Positions 1 to 7,545 of a DNA stretch of 9,983 nt are shown piece by piece. Source of the stretch: Saprospiraceae bacterium (GTDB taxonomy: Bacteria; Bacteroidota; Bacteroidia; Chitinophagales; Saprospiraceae). The translations under genes and the position numbers were made by a program. Location: positions 1 through 9,983 of the forward strand of contig JABDJM010000363.1 of NCBI GenBank assembly GCA_013002475.1, read 5' to 3'. Position 1 is the stretch's first letter. Each line of letters begins with the position of its first letter. The notes under the pieces are model-generated. The model was not told where the DNA came from and did not search any database. It was given only the letters and a program-made list of their open reading frames with translations.

Positions 1-383
1 GCCATATCAGATCCATCTTCCTGGTCTGATGGTAATGCGATCTGGTTATCTACAACCAGCGTCACATGTGTGGAATGTTTTCTTATTCGGTGTGCCCGAC
101 CCTGGGGTGCTGGGCGAAATCTTTTCAGCATTGGACCCTGATCTGCAAAAGCTCTGCTTATTATCAAATCATAATCATCAGCACTTTCCGTCATGCCCGT
201 TTTATATTCCCAGTTTGCCACCGCGGCAAGCACCAATTTTTCCAACCAAACTGCAGCTTCCTTATTGGTGTATCGAAGAACATTCAATGCTTCTTCAACT
301 CCTTTGCCACGGATAAGGTCAACTACCAACCTCATTTTTCGGACTGACATTGGACACCGTGTGATTTTTGCTACTGCTTCCAT
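1..383 (-). CDS. rplV: Large ribosomal subunit protein uL22 (L22), 3' end cut by window
   Basis: L22 binds 23S rRNA early in 50S assembly, and its extended loop lines the peptide exit tunnel. I translated 127 codons from the ATG at 383-381. The N-terminus (MEAVAKITRCPMSVRKMRLV) is typical of the family, and the tunnel loop and following strand (MLKRFRPAPQGRAHRIRKHS, residues 85-104, then HVTLVV at 106-111) are clear. The canonical protein of about 110 residues ends just after HVTLVV. Here the frame stays open for at least 16 more residues in a polar, acidic tail (SDQEDGSD at 119-126) and leaves the window without a stop. The start lies 35 nt after rpsS, as expected in the S10 operon, and rpsC would be expected next. 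Identity is near certain; the true C-terminus is unknown. Confidence 0.97.
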   Translation of the reverse strand, partial: MEAVAKITRCPMSVRKMRLVVDLIRGKGVEEALNVLRYTNKEAAVWLEKLVLAAVANWEYKTGMTESADDYDLIISRAFADQGPMLKRFRPAPQGRAHRIRKHSTHVTLVVDNQIALPSDQEDGSDM

Positions 384-418
384 TGTTTCTTATTTATGCC
401 TCAATTGAGTTTACTAGT

Positions 419-688
419 TTACTTTCTTCTATTTCCAGCGTGCCCCTTGAATGTTCTGGTAGGTGAAAACTCACCCAACTTGTGGCCCACCATATTTTCT
501 GTGACAAACACAGGAACAAAGGTTTTCCCGTTGTGTACAGCGATAGTCTCTCCCACCATGTCGGGAATGATCATCGAAGATCTGGACCAAGTCTTGATCA
601 CAGATTTTTTTGATGAAGCCTTTGCTTTCTCTACTTTATCGAGAAGCTTATGAAATACGTAGGGTCCTTTTTTTACTGATCTTGCCAT
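419..688 (-). CDS. rpsS: Small ribosomal subunit protein uS19 (S19)
   Basis: S19 sits in the 30S head, forms a complex with S13 and contacts the 50S subunit and A-site tRNA region. The 89-residue product is full length for the family and carries its hallmarks: [10 protein letters not shown] at the N-terminus, the central [12 protein letters not shown] segment, the HNGK turn and the C-terminal [16 protein letters not shown] stretch. It starts 39 nt after rplB and ends 35 nt before rplV, in the standard S10-operon order, so it is presumably co-transcribed from the promoter upstream of rpsL or one inside the operon. A small inverted repeat lies in the gap just upstream. Nothing in the protein is unusual. 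Confidence 0.98.
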   Translation of the reverse strand: MARSVKKGPYVFHKLLDKVEKAKASSKKSVIKTWSRSSMIIPDMVGETIAVHNGKTFVPVFVTENMVGHKLGEFSPTRTFKGHAGNRRK

Positions 689-703
689 AATGCTTATAAC
701 TAG

Positions 704-719
704 GGATGACTAGGCATCC
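704..719 (-). promoter_or_regulatory. Small hairpin in the rplB-rpsS gap
   Basis: GGATG and CATCC form a perfect 5-bp inverted repeat with a 6-nt loop, 15 nt upstream of the rpsS start codon. It is visible in the sequence, but so short a repeat could arise by chance. A role in local translation control is only a guess. Confidence 0.2.
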
Positions 720-727
720 GTTACAAA

Positions 728-1564
728 TTATTTTTTGCCTTTACTCTTCCTTTTTGAAATGATCAATTTCGTAGAGTACTTTTTATTATTCCTTGTTTTC
801 TGTCCTTTTGCCATGATTCCAGTTCTGGAACGCGGGTGACCACCGGAAGCTCTTCCTTCACCACCACCCATTGGGTGATCGACAGGGTTCATCGCTACAC
901 CTCTTACTCTAGGTCTTCTTCCAGTCCAACGTTTTCGTCCTGCTTTTCCAAATACTTGCTGACTATGATCCGGGTTTGAAGTAGTCCCGATTGTAGCTTT
1001 GCAGGTCAACAGAATTCTTCGAACCTCTCCTGAAGGAAGTTTGACGATCGCATATTTTCCTTCCCGTCCCATAAGCTGACCAACGGTCCCGGCACTTCTC
1101 GCGAGTGCGGCGCCTTTCCCTGGGCTCATTTCAATCGAATGAATATCAGCACCTAAGGGAATATCTGACAGGTATAGGGAATTTCCTACTACTGCTGCAG
1201 CTCCTTTACCAGAAGTAATGGTGGCTCCAACAGTTAGTCCATTAGGAGCAATGATGTATCTCTTTTCTCCATCAGTGTACTGGACAAGAGCTATGAAAGC
1301 AGACCGGTTAGGATCATACTCAATAGACATCACTTCCGCATTCATCCCTTCCTTATTCCTTTTGAAATCTATAATCCGGTATCTCCGCTTATGACCTCCA
1401 CCACGGTGTCGGTTGGTCATTTTACCTTTATGGTTTCTACCTCCTGACCTTTTCATTGGAGCCAAAAGTGATTTCTCAGGCTTATCAGTGGTCAGTTCAG
1501 CATAGCTGTTCCCGACTCTGAATCTGGTACCTGGTGAAACCGGTTTATACTTTTTAACAGGCAT
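728..1564 (-). CDS. rplB: Large ribosomal subunit protein uL2 (L2)
   Basis: L2 is a primary 23S rRNA binder needed for subunit association and placed near the peptidyl transferase centre. The 278-residue product is slightly longer than E. coli L2 (273) and begins with the family-typical [14 protein letters not shown]. The RNA-binding [20 protein letters not shown] region lies near residues 40-60, with [12 protein letters not shown] and the [17 protein letters not shown] block further on. The functional loop reads [20 protein letters not shown] from residue 225. The histidine of DHP (230 here, E. coli His229 in mature numbering) is kept, while the next E. coli histidine of DHPHGGGEG is methionine, a form I recall as common in Bacteroidota. 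It starts 36 nt after rplW. No breaks are seen. Confidence 0.98.
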   Translation of the reverse strand: MPVKKYKPVSPGTRFRVGNSYAELTTDKPEKSLLAPMKRSGGRNHKGKMTNRHRGGGHKRRYRIIDFKRNKEGMNAEVMSIEYDPNRSAFIALVQYTDGEKRYIIAPNGLTVGATITSGKGAAAVVGNSLYLSDIPLGADIHSIEMSPGKGAALARSAGTVGQLMGREGKYAIVKLPSGEVRRILLTCKATIGTTSNPDHSQQVFGKAGRKRWTGRRPRVRGVAMNPVDHPMGGGEGRASGGHPRSRTGIMAKGQKTRNNKKYSTKLIISKRKSKGKK

Positions 1565-1600
1565 GACTAAATTTTTATACTGTCAACTAGTTAAGTTCAA

Positions 1601-1897
1601 TTAAATGTCTCCGAAGAAATCTATGTTTTCTCCAGCTTCCAGAGTTATGACTGCTTTCTTAAAGGAGGAAACTCTTCCCTTTAGCACGCCAGTTCTGGTT
1701 GATCTGTTTTTTTCCTTTCCAGGCATTATCATGGTGTTGACTGCTGCTACATTTACTCCATAGAGAGCTTCTACAGCTTTTTTAATCTCCACCTTGTTAG
1801 CCTTTTTGTTCACAACGAAGGAGAATTGGTTCAGTCCTTCAGAAAGCTTTTCTGCTTTCTCTGTGATTATCGGTTTGACTAAAATGTTCTTTGCCAT
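1601..1897 (-). CDS. rplW: Large ribosomal subunit protein uL23 (L23)
   Basis: L23 lies at the peptide exit tunnel and is the docking site for trigger factor and signal recognition particle. I chose the ATG at 1897-1895, giving 98 residues beginning MAKNILVKPIITEKAEKLSE, which matches the family N-terminus and length. An in-frame TTG at 1921 would add eight residues (TTG, then TESKKSI), but that extension is not part of the family core and the TTG lies inside a hairpin loop. The conserved core includes the FVVNKKANKVEIKKAVEALYGVNV segment and the later basic MPGKEKNRSTRTG stretch. With the chosen start the gap to rplD is 30 nt. Function is secure; only the start choice carries some doubt. Confidence 0.96.
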   Translation of the reverse strand: MAKNILVKPIITEKAEKLSEGLNQFSFVVNKKANKVEIKKAVEALYGVNVAAVNTMIMPGKEKNRSTRTGVLKGRVSSFKKAVITLEAGENIDFFGDI

Positions 1898-1911
1898 AAT
1901 GGATTTCTTTG

Positions 1912-1928
1912 ATTCGGTCAAGCCGAAT
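1912..1928 (-). promoter_or_regulatory. Hairpin at the rplD-rplW junction
   Basis: ATTCGG and CCGAAT form a perfect 6-bp inverted repeat with a 5-nt loop. It begins at the last base of the rplD stop codon and ends 14 nt before the chosen rplW ATG. The alternative rplW TTG codon is contained partly in its loop. It could modulate reinitiation at rplW or be a processing site; there is no run of U after it, so termination is unlikely. Confidence 0.35.
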
Positions 1929-2557
1929 TACTTTCCAAAAGTTTCTTTGATCTTCTGAATGGCTCCTTCTGAAACCAACACAGTTTTCGCTTTTATAACA
2001 TCGTAAGTACACACCTCATTTGCATGCTTCACTTCTGCCTTGGAGATGTTTCTGCTTGAAAGAACAATATTCTTGTCCACATCGGCAGTAATCAACAGTG
2101 CGTTTTTCCCATTTGCATCCAAGTCGGTCAAAATAGTTGCAAATGCCTTTGTTTGAGGATTATCAAAAGTGAAATCCTCCACAACTTTCAGGCTTCCGTC
2201 TTTAGTCTTAGCACTAAAGGCAGAACCTCTGGCCAGTCGGGCAACCTTTTTGGTAAGCTTTACCGAATAGCTTCTTGGCCTGGGTCCAAAAACACGACCA
2301 CCTCCTCTGAACAAGGGATTCTTGATAGATCCGGCTCGAGCCGTACCAGTCCCTTTCTGCTTCTTGATCTTTCTTGTGGACCCCTTGATCTCTCCTCTTT
2401 CTTTGGCCTTATGGGTACCCTGTCGTTGGTTTGCTAAATAGCTTTTGCAAGCCAGATATACAGCGTGTTCATTTGGTTCAAGTCCAAAGACGTTGTCCGG
2501 AAGATCTACTTGCCGTCCTGTCCCTTTTCCATGGATGTCAAAAACTTCAATTTTCAT
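1928..2557 (-). CDS. rplD: Large ribosomal subunit protein uL4 (L4)
   Basis: L4 is an early 50S assembly protein whose long loop reaches the exit-tunnel constriction. In E. coli it also represses its own operon by acting on the S10 leader. The 209-residue product fits the bacterial length (about 200-210). The tunnel loop is plain (KKQKGTGTARAGSIKNPLFRGGG followed by RVFGPRPRSY), with the Lys and Gly of KQKGTG, sites of macrolide-resistance changes in other bacteria, in the usual state. The C-terminal globular part ends with LVSEGAIQKIKETFGK. It begins only 8 nt after rplC, indicating tight translational coupling. If L4 autoregulation exists here, the structured rpsJ-rplC spacer upstream is a possible target; that is inference. 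Confidence 0.98.
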   Translation of the reverse strand: MKIEVFDIHGKGTGRQVDLPDNVFGLEPNEHAVYLACKSYLANQRQGTHKAKERGEIKGSTRKIKKQKGTGTARAGSIKNPLFRGGGRVFGPRPRSYSVKLTKKVARLARGSAFSAKTKDGSLKVVEDFTFDNPQTKAFATILTDLDANGKNALLITADVDKNIVLSSRNISKAEVKHANEVCTYDVIKAKTVLVSEGAIQKIKETFGK

Positions 2558-2565
2558 AACATCAG

Positions 2566-3189
2566 TTATTTTTCAAGGATTACGATAGCTCCTTTATGTC
2601 CAGGGATCGCTCCTTTTATTACTATCAAATTTTTCTCTGGGTATACTTTAAGCACTTCAAGGTTAGGTACCTTAACTCTTTCGCCACCCATTCTACCTGC
2701 CATTCTCATACCCTTCATAACCTTTGCCGGGTAAGAAGCAGCACCGATGGATCCAGGAGCTCTTTGGCGATTATGCTGACCGTGGGTAGCATCGTTTACA
2801 CCTTTAAATCCGTGTCGCTTTACAACTCCCTGGAAACCTTTTCCCTTGGAAGTACCCACAACAGAGATAATGTCTCCTTCATCAAAGACCTCATCGACAG
2901 TGATAGTGTCTCCAAGAGATTTTTCGACAGCATCGAAATCTCTAAACTCAATCACTTTTCGTTTAGCTCCTGTGCTGGCTTTTTCGAAATGTCCCATTAA
3001 TTGTTTTGAGACATTCTTTTCCTTCCTTTCTCCCCAGCCTATTTGAAGTGCTGAATAGCCATCAGAGCCCTCAGATTTTACCTGAGTGACGACACAAGGT
3101 CCTGCTTCAACGACGGTGCAGGCGATGTTTTTTCCAGCAGTATCGAAAATGCTGGTCATGCCTACCTTTTTGCCAATTAAACCGTTCAT
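2566..3189 (-). CDS. rplC: Large ribosomal subunit protein uL3 (L3)
   Basis: L3 starts 50S assembly with L24 and extends a finger toward the peptidyl transferase centre. The 207-residue product begins [16 protein letters not shown], as is typical, and carries the [15 protein letters not shown] segment and the finger region [18 protein letters not shown] followed by [13 protein letters not shown]. In E. coli the corresponding GSIGQNQTPG segment contains Gln150, methylated by PrmB. Both glutamines are replaced here (GSIGAASYP), so that modification cannot occur at the same site. The gene follows an unusually long 99-nt structured gap after rpsJ and is nearly abutted by rplD. The protein appears complete and intact. 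Confidence 0.98.
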   Translation of the reverse strand: MNGLIGKKVGMTSIFDTAGKNIACTVVEAGPCVVTQVKSEGSDGYSALQIGWGERKEKNVSKQLMGHFEKASTGAKRKVIEFRDFDAVEKSLGDTITVDEVFDEGDIISVVGTSKGKGFQGVVKRHGFKGVNDATHGQHNRQRAPGSIGAASYPAKVMKGMRMAGRMGGERVKVPNLEVLKVYPEKNLIVIKGAIPGHKGAIVILEK

Positions 3190-3211
3190 TCTTTATTTTT
3201 TAAGAAAGAAC

Positions 3212-3279
3212 ACGAATGGAGACCGGAATTCCGACCATCATTCGCTTCCAAACCCAGAGGTTTGAAATCAATATTGATT
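3212..3279 (-). promoter_or_regulatory. Structured rpsJ-rplC leader with three tandem inverted repeats
   Basis: The 99-nt gap between rpsJ and rplC holds three separate inverted repeats in transcript order. First is a perfect 14-bp palindrome, AATCAATATTGATT (3266-3279). Second is CAAACC/GGTTTG with a 4-nt loop (3249-3264). Third is a two-part hairpin (3212-3245): a CGAATG/CATTCG outer stem, extendable by one G-U pair, a 2x2 internal loop, then a 6-bp inner stem with two G-U pairs closing an AATT loop. The rplC start is 23 nt further on. No U-run follows the last stem directly, so it does not look like a simple terminator. A ribosomal-protein-binding leader (for L3 or L4) or an RNA processing site is plausible, but neither is shown. 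Confidence 0.5.
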
Positions 3280-3288
3280 CAGAAAATA

Positions 3289-3597
3289 TTAAGCTAGTTT
3301 GACCTGAATATCTACTCCACTAGGCAATTCCAGTTTGGAAAGTGCGTCCACCATTTTTGGTGTCGGAGTGTAGATTTCGATCAATCGCTTATGCGTACGC
3401 AATTGGAACTGCTCACGAGATTTCTTATTCACGTGAGGAGACCTCAAAACCGTGAATATTTTTTTCTCAGTGGGCAGCGGAATCGGGCCTGTGATAACAG
3501 CGCCACTGTTGCGTACAGTCTTAACGATCTTCTCAGTTGACTTATCAACCAGGTTGTGATCGTAAGAGCGTAGCTTGATTCGAATTTTCTGATTCAT
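3289..3597 (-). CDS. rpsJ: Small ribosomal subunit protein uS10 (S10, NusE)
   Basis: S10 is a 30S head protein that also serves as NusE, pairing with NusB in antitermination and with NusG in transcription-translation coupling. The 102-residue product is full length: [20 protein letters not shown] at the N-terminus, [20 protein letters not shown] in the ribosome-embedded loop, and the [20 protein letters not shown] segment. It follows fusA after 52 nt with no tuf gene between. Its leader contains AAGGG 3-7 nt before the ATG, a weak Shine-Dalgarno-like stretch that is rare among the genes of this operon. A separate promoter for rpsJ was looked for but no TAnnTTTG match was found in the gap. Confidence 0.98.
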   Translation of the reverse strand: MNQKIRIKLRSYDHNLVDKSTEKIVKTVRNSGAVITGPIPLPTEKKIFTVLRSPHVNKKSREQFQLRTHKRLIEIYTPTPKMVDALSKLELPSGVDIQVKLA

Positions 3598-3629
3598 TAC
3601 CCTTAATTAATTATTAAAATATATTCCTT

Positions 3630-3647
3630 TCACCAGCAAGCTGGTGA
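3630..3647 (-). promoter_or_regulatory. Hairpin between fusA and rpsJ
   Basis: TCACCAG and CTGGTGA form a perfect 7-bp stem with a 4-nt loop (8 bp if the inner C-G pair closes over two A residues). It starts 2 nt after the fusA stop codon, at the seam between the str and S10 gene sets. The downstream transcript reads AAAGGAATATATTTT, so there is no immediate U-run. It may be a weak or partial terminator, or a structure protecting or processing the fusA 3' end. Confidence 0.45.
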
Positions 3648-3649
3648 TA

Positions 3650-5788
3650 TTATTTTGCACTTACTGTGCCTTTTGCTTTTTCAATAATCTCTTCAGCAAT
3701 ACCCCTTGGTGCAGGTGCATAGTGAGAAAATTCCATGGTAGAGGAAGCTCTACCTGATGTTATGGTCCTAAGACTGGTTACATAACCGAACATTTCAGAA
3801 AGCGGTACATCCGCCTGAATTGCTACAGCTGAACCTGGTCGTGGATCCTGTCCTTTTGGAATTCCTCGTCTTCTGTTCAGGTCACCAATAACAGATCCTA
3901 CATAATCCTCTGGGGTTACAACCTCAAGTTTCATGATTGGCTCAAGAAGTACTGGCTTCGCTTTTACAGCAGCTGCCCGGAATCCTTCTTTGGCACAAAG
4001 CTCAAAGGCGATAGGCTTAGAATCCACGGTGTGCATAGATCCGTCAAAAACCCGCACCTTCATACTATCGATTGTGTATCCGGCAAGCACTCCATTATCC
4101 ATCATGGAATTGAAGCCATCTGAGATCGGCTTGACATAATTCTTGTCAATGGATCCACCTACGATATCCCACTTAAACTGCAAACGTTTTTTGCCGGACT
4201 TGAAATCCTCGGACTCCAAAAACTCCTCATCCGCTGGTCCCAGCTCGAACTCCATGTCTGCAAATAAACCAGATCCACCGGTTTGTTTCTTCAACTTCTC
4301 ACGGTGACCAACAGTATTGGTCAATGCCTCTTTATAATTTACCTGGGGTGCTCCCTGGTTACATTCAACTTTGAACTCGCGCTTTAGACGATCAACAATG
4401 ATCTCCAGGTGTAGCTCACCCATTCCACTGATCACCGTTTGGTTGGTATCCTCATCGTAACGAACGCGGAAGGTAGGATCCTCTTCGGCAAGTTTTGCCA
4501 GGGCCATACCCAGTTTATCAAGATCCTTTTGCGTTTTAGGCTCCACTGCAATCCCGATCACAGGATCAGGGAAAGTCATTGATTCCAGAACGATAGGATT
4601 ATCGACATCACAAAGTGTATCTCCTGTACGAATATCTTTGAATCCAACGCCCGCAGCAATATCTCCAGCTTCAACAACCTTCACTGGATTCTGCTTATTC
4701 GCGTGCATTTGGTATATCCGAGAGATCCTTTCCTTATTGTCAGAGCGAGTATTTAAAACATAAGACCCGGCATTCAGCGTTCCCGAATAAACACGGAAGA
4801 ATGCCAATCTACCCACAAATGGATCAGTTGCAATCTTGAACGCAAGAGCTGCGAAAGGCTCAGTTACATCTGGCTTTCGAATAGCAGGCTCATCCGTTCT
4901 AGGGTTGATACCTTCTACTGCCTCAATATCCAGTGGGGAAGGAAGGAAAGCACAAACAGCATCAAGCAAAGCCTGAACCCCTTTGTTCTTAAATGCAGAT
5001 CCGCACATCATAGGGCAAATCTTCATTTCCATGACAGCTGATCTAATAGCAGCTCTCATTTCCTCAACTGTGATCGAATTTGGATCCTCAAAAAACTTCT
5101 CAAGAAGTTTGTCGTCGTACTCCGCTATTTCCTCAACCAATTTCTCTCGGTATTCAGCTACCGTATCCACAAGATCTTCCGGAATTGGAATCTCCTTATA
5201 AGTCATTCCCTGAGTATCATCATCCCAGATCATCGCCTTATTGGTGATCAGGTCAACAACTCCTCTGAAACGCTCTTCTGCTCCAATTGGAATTTGAAGT
5301 GGAATAGCATTAGCTCCTAATTTCTCCCGAACATCATTCACAACGTGGAGGAAATCAGCACCGGTCCTGTCCATTTTATTGACAAAACCAATTCTTGGAA
5401 CCTTATATCTGTCAGCTTGTCTCCAAACTGTTTCTGATTGTGGCTCTACACCTGATACAGCACAGAAAAGAGCTACCGTACCATCTAGTACTCTTAAAGA
5501 CCTTTCCACCTCAACAGTGAAATCAACGTGTCCTGGCGTATCAATGATATTAACGGTGTATTCTTTGTCCAACCATTTCCATTCAGTCTTGGTAGCAGCA
5601 GAAGTAATTGTAATTCCTCTCTCCTGTTCCTGCTCCATCCAGTCCATTGTAGCAGCGCCATCATGGACTTCTCCAATCTTGTGACTGATACCTGTGTAAT
5701 AAAGGATACGTTCAGTAGTAGTGGTTTTGCCAGCGTCAATGTGCGCAGCAATTCCGATGTTCCGTGTGAAGTTGAGATCTTTTCCCAT
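3650..5788 (-). CDS. fusA: Elongation factor G (EF-G)
   Basis: EF-G is the GTPase that drives tRNA-mRNA translocation on the ribosome and, with ribosome recycling factor, helps split post-termination ribosomes. The 712-residue product is full length. All GTP-binding motifs are present: P-loop AHIDAGKT (15-22), switch [10 protein letters not shown] (57-65), DTPGH (83-87), NKMD (137-140) and GSAFKN. The tip of domain IV keeps the histidine matching E. coli His583 (His586 here, in SMHTVDS), and domain V contains the GDLNRRRG segment. Its place between rpsG and rpsJ marks it as the canonical str-operon EF-G rather than a diverged paralogue. It starts 31 nt after rpsG. No frameshift or lost residue was seen. 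Confidence 0.98.
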   Translation of the reverse strand: MGKDLNFTRNIGIAAHIDAGKTTTTERILYYTGISHKIGEVHDGAATMDWMEQEQERGITITSAATKTEWKWLDKEYTVNIIDTPGHVDFTVEVERSLRVLDGTVALFCAVSGVEPQSETVWRQADRYKVPRIGFVNKMDRTGADFLHVVNDVREKLGANAIPLQIPIGAEERFRGVVDLITNKAMIWDDDTQGMTYKEIPIPEDLVDTVAEYREKLVEEIAEYDDKLLEKFFEDPNSITVEEMRAAIRSAVMEMKICPMMCGSAFKNKGVQALLDAVCAFLPSPLDIEAVEGINPRTDEPAIRKPDVTEPFAALAFKIATDPFVGRLAFFRVYSGTLNAGSYVLNTRSDNKERISRIYQMHANKQNPVKVVEAGDIAAGVGFKDIRTGDTLCDVDNPIVLESMTFPDPVIGIAVEPKTQKDLDKLGMALAKLAEEDPTFRVRYDEDTNQTVISGMGELHLEIIVDRLKREFKVECNQGAPQVNYKEALTNTVGHREKLKKQTGGSGLFADMEFELGPADEEFLESEDFKSGKKRLQFKWDIVGGSIDKNYVKPISDGFNSMMDNGVLAGYTIDSMKVRVFDGSMHTVDSKPIAFELCAKEGFRAAAVKAKPVLLEPIMKLEVVTPEDYVGSVIGDLNRRRGIPKGQDPRPGSAVAIQADVPLSEMFGYVTSLRTITSGRASSTMEFSHYAPAPRGIAEEIIEKAKGTVSAK

Positions 5789-5819
5789 TATCTGAGGATT
5801 ACAATTTTTTCCTTAGCAA

Positions 5820-6287
5820 TTAGACTCTGAAGTGAGCAAAGGCTCGATTTGACTCGGCCATTTTATGCGTATCTTCTTTTCTTTTTACAGCAGCACCTTC
5901 GCCTTTTGAAGCAGCCAGTACCTCATTGGCAAGCTTATCTGCCATCCCTTTACCAGAGCGGGCACGCGAAAATTTGATCAACCATTTCATTCCAATTGAG
6001 ATCTTTCTTTTAGCACGGATCTCTGTTGGAATTTGGAAAGTTGCTCCACCAATTCTTTTTGATCGAACCTCAACCTGAGGCATTACATTGTTCAAGGCTT
6101 TTTTCCAAATCGCATGAGGGTCTTCACCAGATCTTTCCTTCACGATATCCATAGCATCATAGAAGATGTTAAAGCTTACGCTTTTCTTCCCTTCCCACAT
6201 CAGGTTATTCACGAATTGGGTAACCATGGGATCCTGGAATCTTGGGTCTGGTTGAATTATTCTTTCTTTTGGTCTCCTTTTTCGCAT
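5820..6287 (-). CDS. rpsG: Small ribosomal subunit protein uS7 (S7)
   Basis: S7 nucleates assembly of the 30S head and touches the E-site tRNA. The 155-residue product matches the usual 155-156 residues, with the basic N-terminus [19 protein letters not shown], the central [20 protein letters not shown] signature and the C-terminal [20 protein letters not shown] type helix ([20 protein letters not shown] here). In E. coli S7 represses str-operon translation at the rpsL-rpsG gap. Here that gap is only 25 nt and I see no comparable fold in it, so the same mechanism is unlikely. It is followed by fusA after 31 nt. Confidence 0.98.
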   Translation of the reverse strand: MRKRRPKERIIQPDPRFQDPMVTQFVNNLMWEGKKSVSFNIFYDAMDIVKERSGEDPHAIWKKALNNVMPQVEVRSKRIGGATFQIPTEIRAKRKISIGMKWLIKFSRARSGKGMADKLANEVLAASKGEGAAVKRKEDTHKMAESNRAFAHFRV

Positions 6288-6312
6288 GGTGCCTATTTAG
6301 AGGTACGTCAAT

Positions 6313-6687
6313 TTATTTTTTTGGTCTTTTAGTTCCATACTTGGATCTGGATTGAAGTCTGTCAGTAACTCCAGCAGTATCCAAAGCGCCACGGACGATC
6401 GTATATCGAACCCCAGGTAAATCTTTAACCCTTCCCCCACGGATCAACACAATTGAGTGTTCCTGTAGGTTATGCCCTTCACCAGGTATGTAGGCAATTA
6501 CCTCTTGCTGGTTTGTCAACCTCACCTTGGCAACTTTTCTCAAAGCAGAGTTAGGCTTCTTAGGAGTAGTTGTGTACACTCTTGTGCAAACTCCCCTTTT
6601 TTGAGGGCAGGAATCCAAAGCCCGGGACTTGCTTGCAGTCACGATCTTTTTCCTTCCTTTTCGTACGAGTTGATTAATAGTGGGCAT
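6313..6687 (-). CDS. rpsL: Small ribosomal subunit protein uS12 (S12)
   Basis: S12 sits at the decoding centre and monitors codon-anticodon pairing. The 124-residue product is very close to E. coli S12: [20 protein letters not shown] (27-46), [10 protein letters not shown] (69-78) and [13 protein letters not shown] (83-95). The lysines changed in streptomycin-resistant mutants (43 and 88 counting the initiator Met) are the sensitive wild-type form. Asp89, methylthiolated by RimO in E. coli, is present. It is the first gene of the operon, preceded by a strong Bacteroidota-type promoter and a leader of about 100 nt. The start context has A at -3 and -6 and no Shine-Dalgarno sequence. Confidence 0.98.
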   Translation of the reverse strand: MPTINQLVRKGRKKIVTASKSRALDSCPQKRGVCTRVYTTTPKKPNSALRKVAKVRLTNQQEVIAYIPGEGHNLQEHSIVLIRGGRVKDLPGVRYTIVRGALDTAGVTDRLQSRSKYGTKRPKK

Positions 6688-6711
6688 ACTCGTTGTTAAA
6701 AATTTGTTAGT

Positions 6712-6726
6712 TCTTGAAAATCAAGA
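6712..6726 (-). promoter_or_regulatory. Hairpin in the rpsL leader
   Basis: TCTTGA and TCAAGA form a perfect 6-bp stem with a 3-nt loop, 24 nt upstream of the rpsL ATG and within the predicted leader of about 100 nt. It is AT-rich and modest in stability. A regulatory role is possible but unsupported. Confidence 0.25.
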
Positions 6727-6789
6727 CCTTAGGCTGATAAAAAAATTCTTTTCAGAGAGAAAAAGACATACCTCTCCTCAAAGCGAATG

Positions 6790-6821
6790 CAAAGATAGGA
6801 CTAATTGAGTAATAAAACAAA
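6790..6821 (-). promoter_or_regulatory. Bacteroidota-type promoter of the rpsL operon
   Basis: Reading the minus strand, TTTG (6821-6818) is followed after 20 nt by TATCTTTG (6797-6790), a complete match to the -7 element TAnnTTTG with a well-spaced -33 TTG, as known for the primary sigma factor of Bacteroides and Flavobacterium. Transcription would begin near 6784-6787, giving a leader of roughly 100 nt before rpsL. It is the only full match in front of the ribosomal genes. Confidence 0.8.
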
Positions 6822-6919
6822 GGGTATCAGGCAATTATTCTGCCTTCCGGACTAGGATGAACACTAAACAGAAAATCGTTTGGGTAAAGAGCCAATTTTG
6901 CCCTTTTTTGTTCAAAAAA

Positions 6920-7375
6920 ATGAGTTTTTCCATAAGAAAAGGTGAATACAAAGATCTGTCCTCTGCCCTGGCGCTAGTCAGGGAGCTTGCAGTATATGAG
7001 CGAGAGCCGGAGGCGGTAACGGCAAGCCTCCAAGATTATCAGGAAGCCTATCAGGAGGGAATCTTTGAAATCCTGGTAGCCGAAACTGAAAATCAGGTCA
7101 TCGGTCTGATGCTGTTTTACATGACTTTTTCTACCTGGAGGGGTAAGATGCTTTACCTCGAGGATTTTATAGTCACAGAGCATTGGCGTGGAAAAGGAGT
7201 GGGAAGTGCTCTATATCATAGATTTATGGAGATATGTAAAGAAAAGAGAGCTGTTTTGGCCAAATGGCAGGTCCTAAATTGGAACGACCCAGCGATTGAT
7301 TTCTATGAAAAGCGAGGGGTTATTGTGGAAAACGACTGGCTCAATTGTAAAAAATTCATGAATTCGTCCCTTTGA
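6920..7375 (+). CDS. GNAT family N-acetyltransferase, SSAT-like
   Basis: The protein should transfer an acetyl group from acetyl-CoA to an amine in the cytoplasm. I chose the ATG at 6920 (151 residues, MSFSIRKGEYKDL), which begins with the first GNAT strand. The upstream in-frame ATG at 6857 would add 21 unconserved-looking residues. The acetyl-CoA-binding motif A is clear (LYLEDFIV at 78-85, then RGKGVGSAL at 90-98), and motif B reads WNDPAIDFYEKRG (121-133) with the tyrosine often used as the general acid. The pairing of LEDF, RGxGxGS and WNxPAxxFYxxRG resembles the spermidine/spermine and thialysine acetyltransferase group, so a polyamine or diamine substrate is possible but unproven. It is a single-gene unit, divergent from rpsL. 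Confidence 0.9.
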   Translation: MSFSIRKGEYKDLSSALALVRELAVYEREPEAVTASLQDYQEAYQEGIFEILVAETENQVIGLMLFYMTFSTWRGKMLYLEDFIVTEHWRGKGVGSALYHRFMEICKEKRAVLAKWQVLNWNDPAIDFYEKRGVIVENDWLNCKKFMNSSL

Positions 7376-7510
7376 AAGCCCATGTTCGTGGATAAAAAGT
7401 GGAAAATGGGGGATAAAATTTTGTTTTTTTGAGGAAAACTTGGGAATATTTATACATCTGTCTATTTTTATAGCCCAAATACAAACCAAAGATATAGTGT
7501 TTCATAGTGT

Positions 7511-7545
7511 GAGGGGTAACCGCCAAGGTGGTTGCTCCTTTTTTT
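7511..7545 (+). terminator. Intrinsic terminator of the acetyltransferase gene
   Basis: GGGGTAACCGC (7513-7523) pairs with GTGGTTGCTCC (7528-7538) around a CAAG loop, giving 11 bp including three G-U pairs, plus an A-T pair at the base, followed by seven T (7539-7545). The G-U pairs become mismatches on the other strand, so the hairpin is stronger for plus-strand transcripts. The T-run overlaps the stop codon of the convergent prenyl synthase. Confidence 0.85.

Noticed and set aside
29..408. Three plus-strand frames of 71-95 codons opposite L22.
   Set aside because: They are antisense to a clear ribosomal protein gene and encode no recognisable protein.
5789..5819. Apparent inverted repeat CTGAGGA/TCCTTAG between rpsG and fusA.
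   Set aside because: The repeat needs a G-T pair that becomes an A-C mismatch in the transcribed minus-strand RNA, so the stem is broken where it would matter.
6893..6900. CAATTTTG, one base off the -7 element, upstream of the acetyltransferase.
   Set aside because: The only TTTG upstream is 10 nt away, much too close for a -33 element.
6857..6919. Upstream in-frame ATG that would lengthen the acetyltransferase by 21 residues.
   Set aside because: The added residues precede the first GNAT strand and do not look like the family; the internal ATG at 6920 gives the usual family length.
7274..7494. A 71-codon minus-strand frame antisense to the acetyltransferase 3' end, beside a perfect TATCTTTG box (7494-7487).
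   Set aside because: No TTG lies at the right distance upstream of the box (the nearest is 29 nt away), the frame starts inside the box itself, and it largely mirrors the opposite-strand gene.
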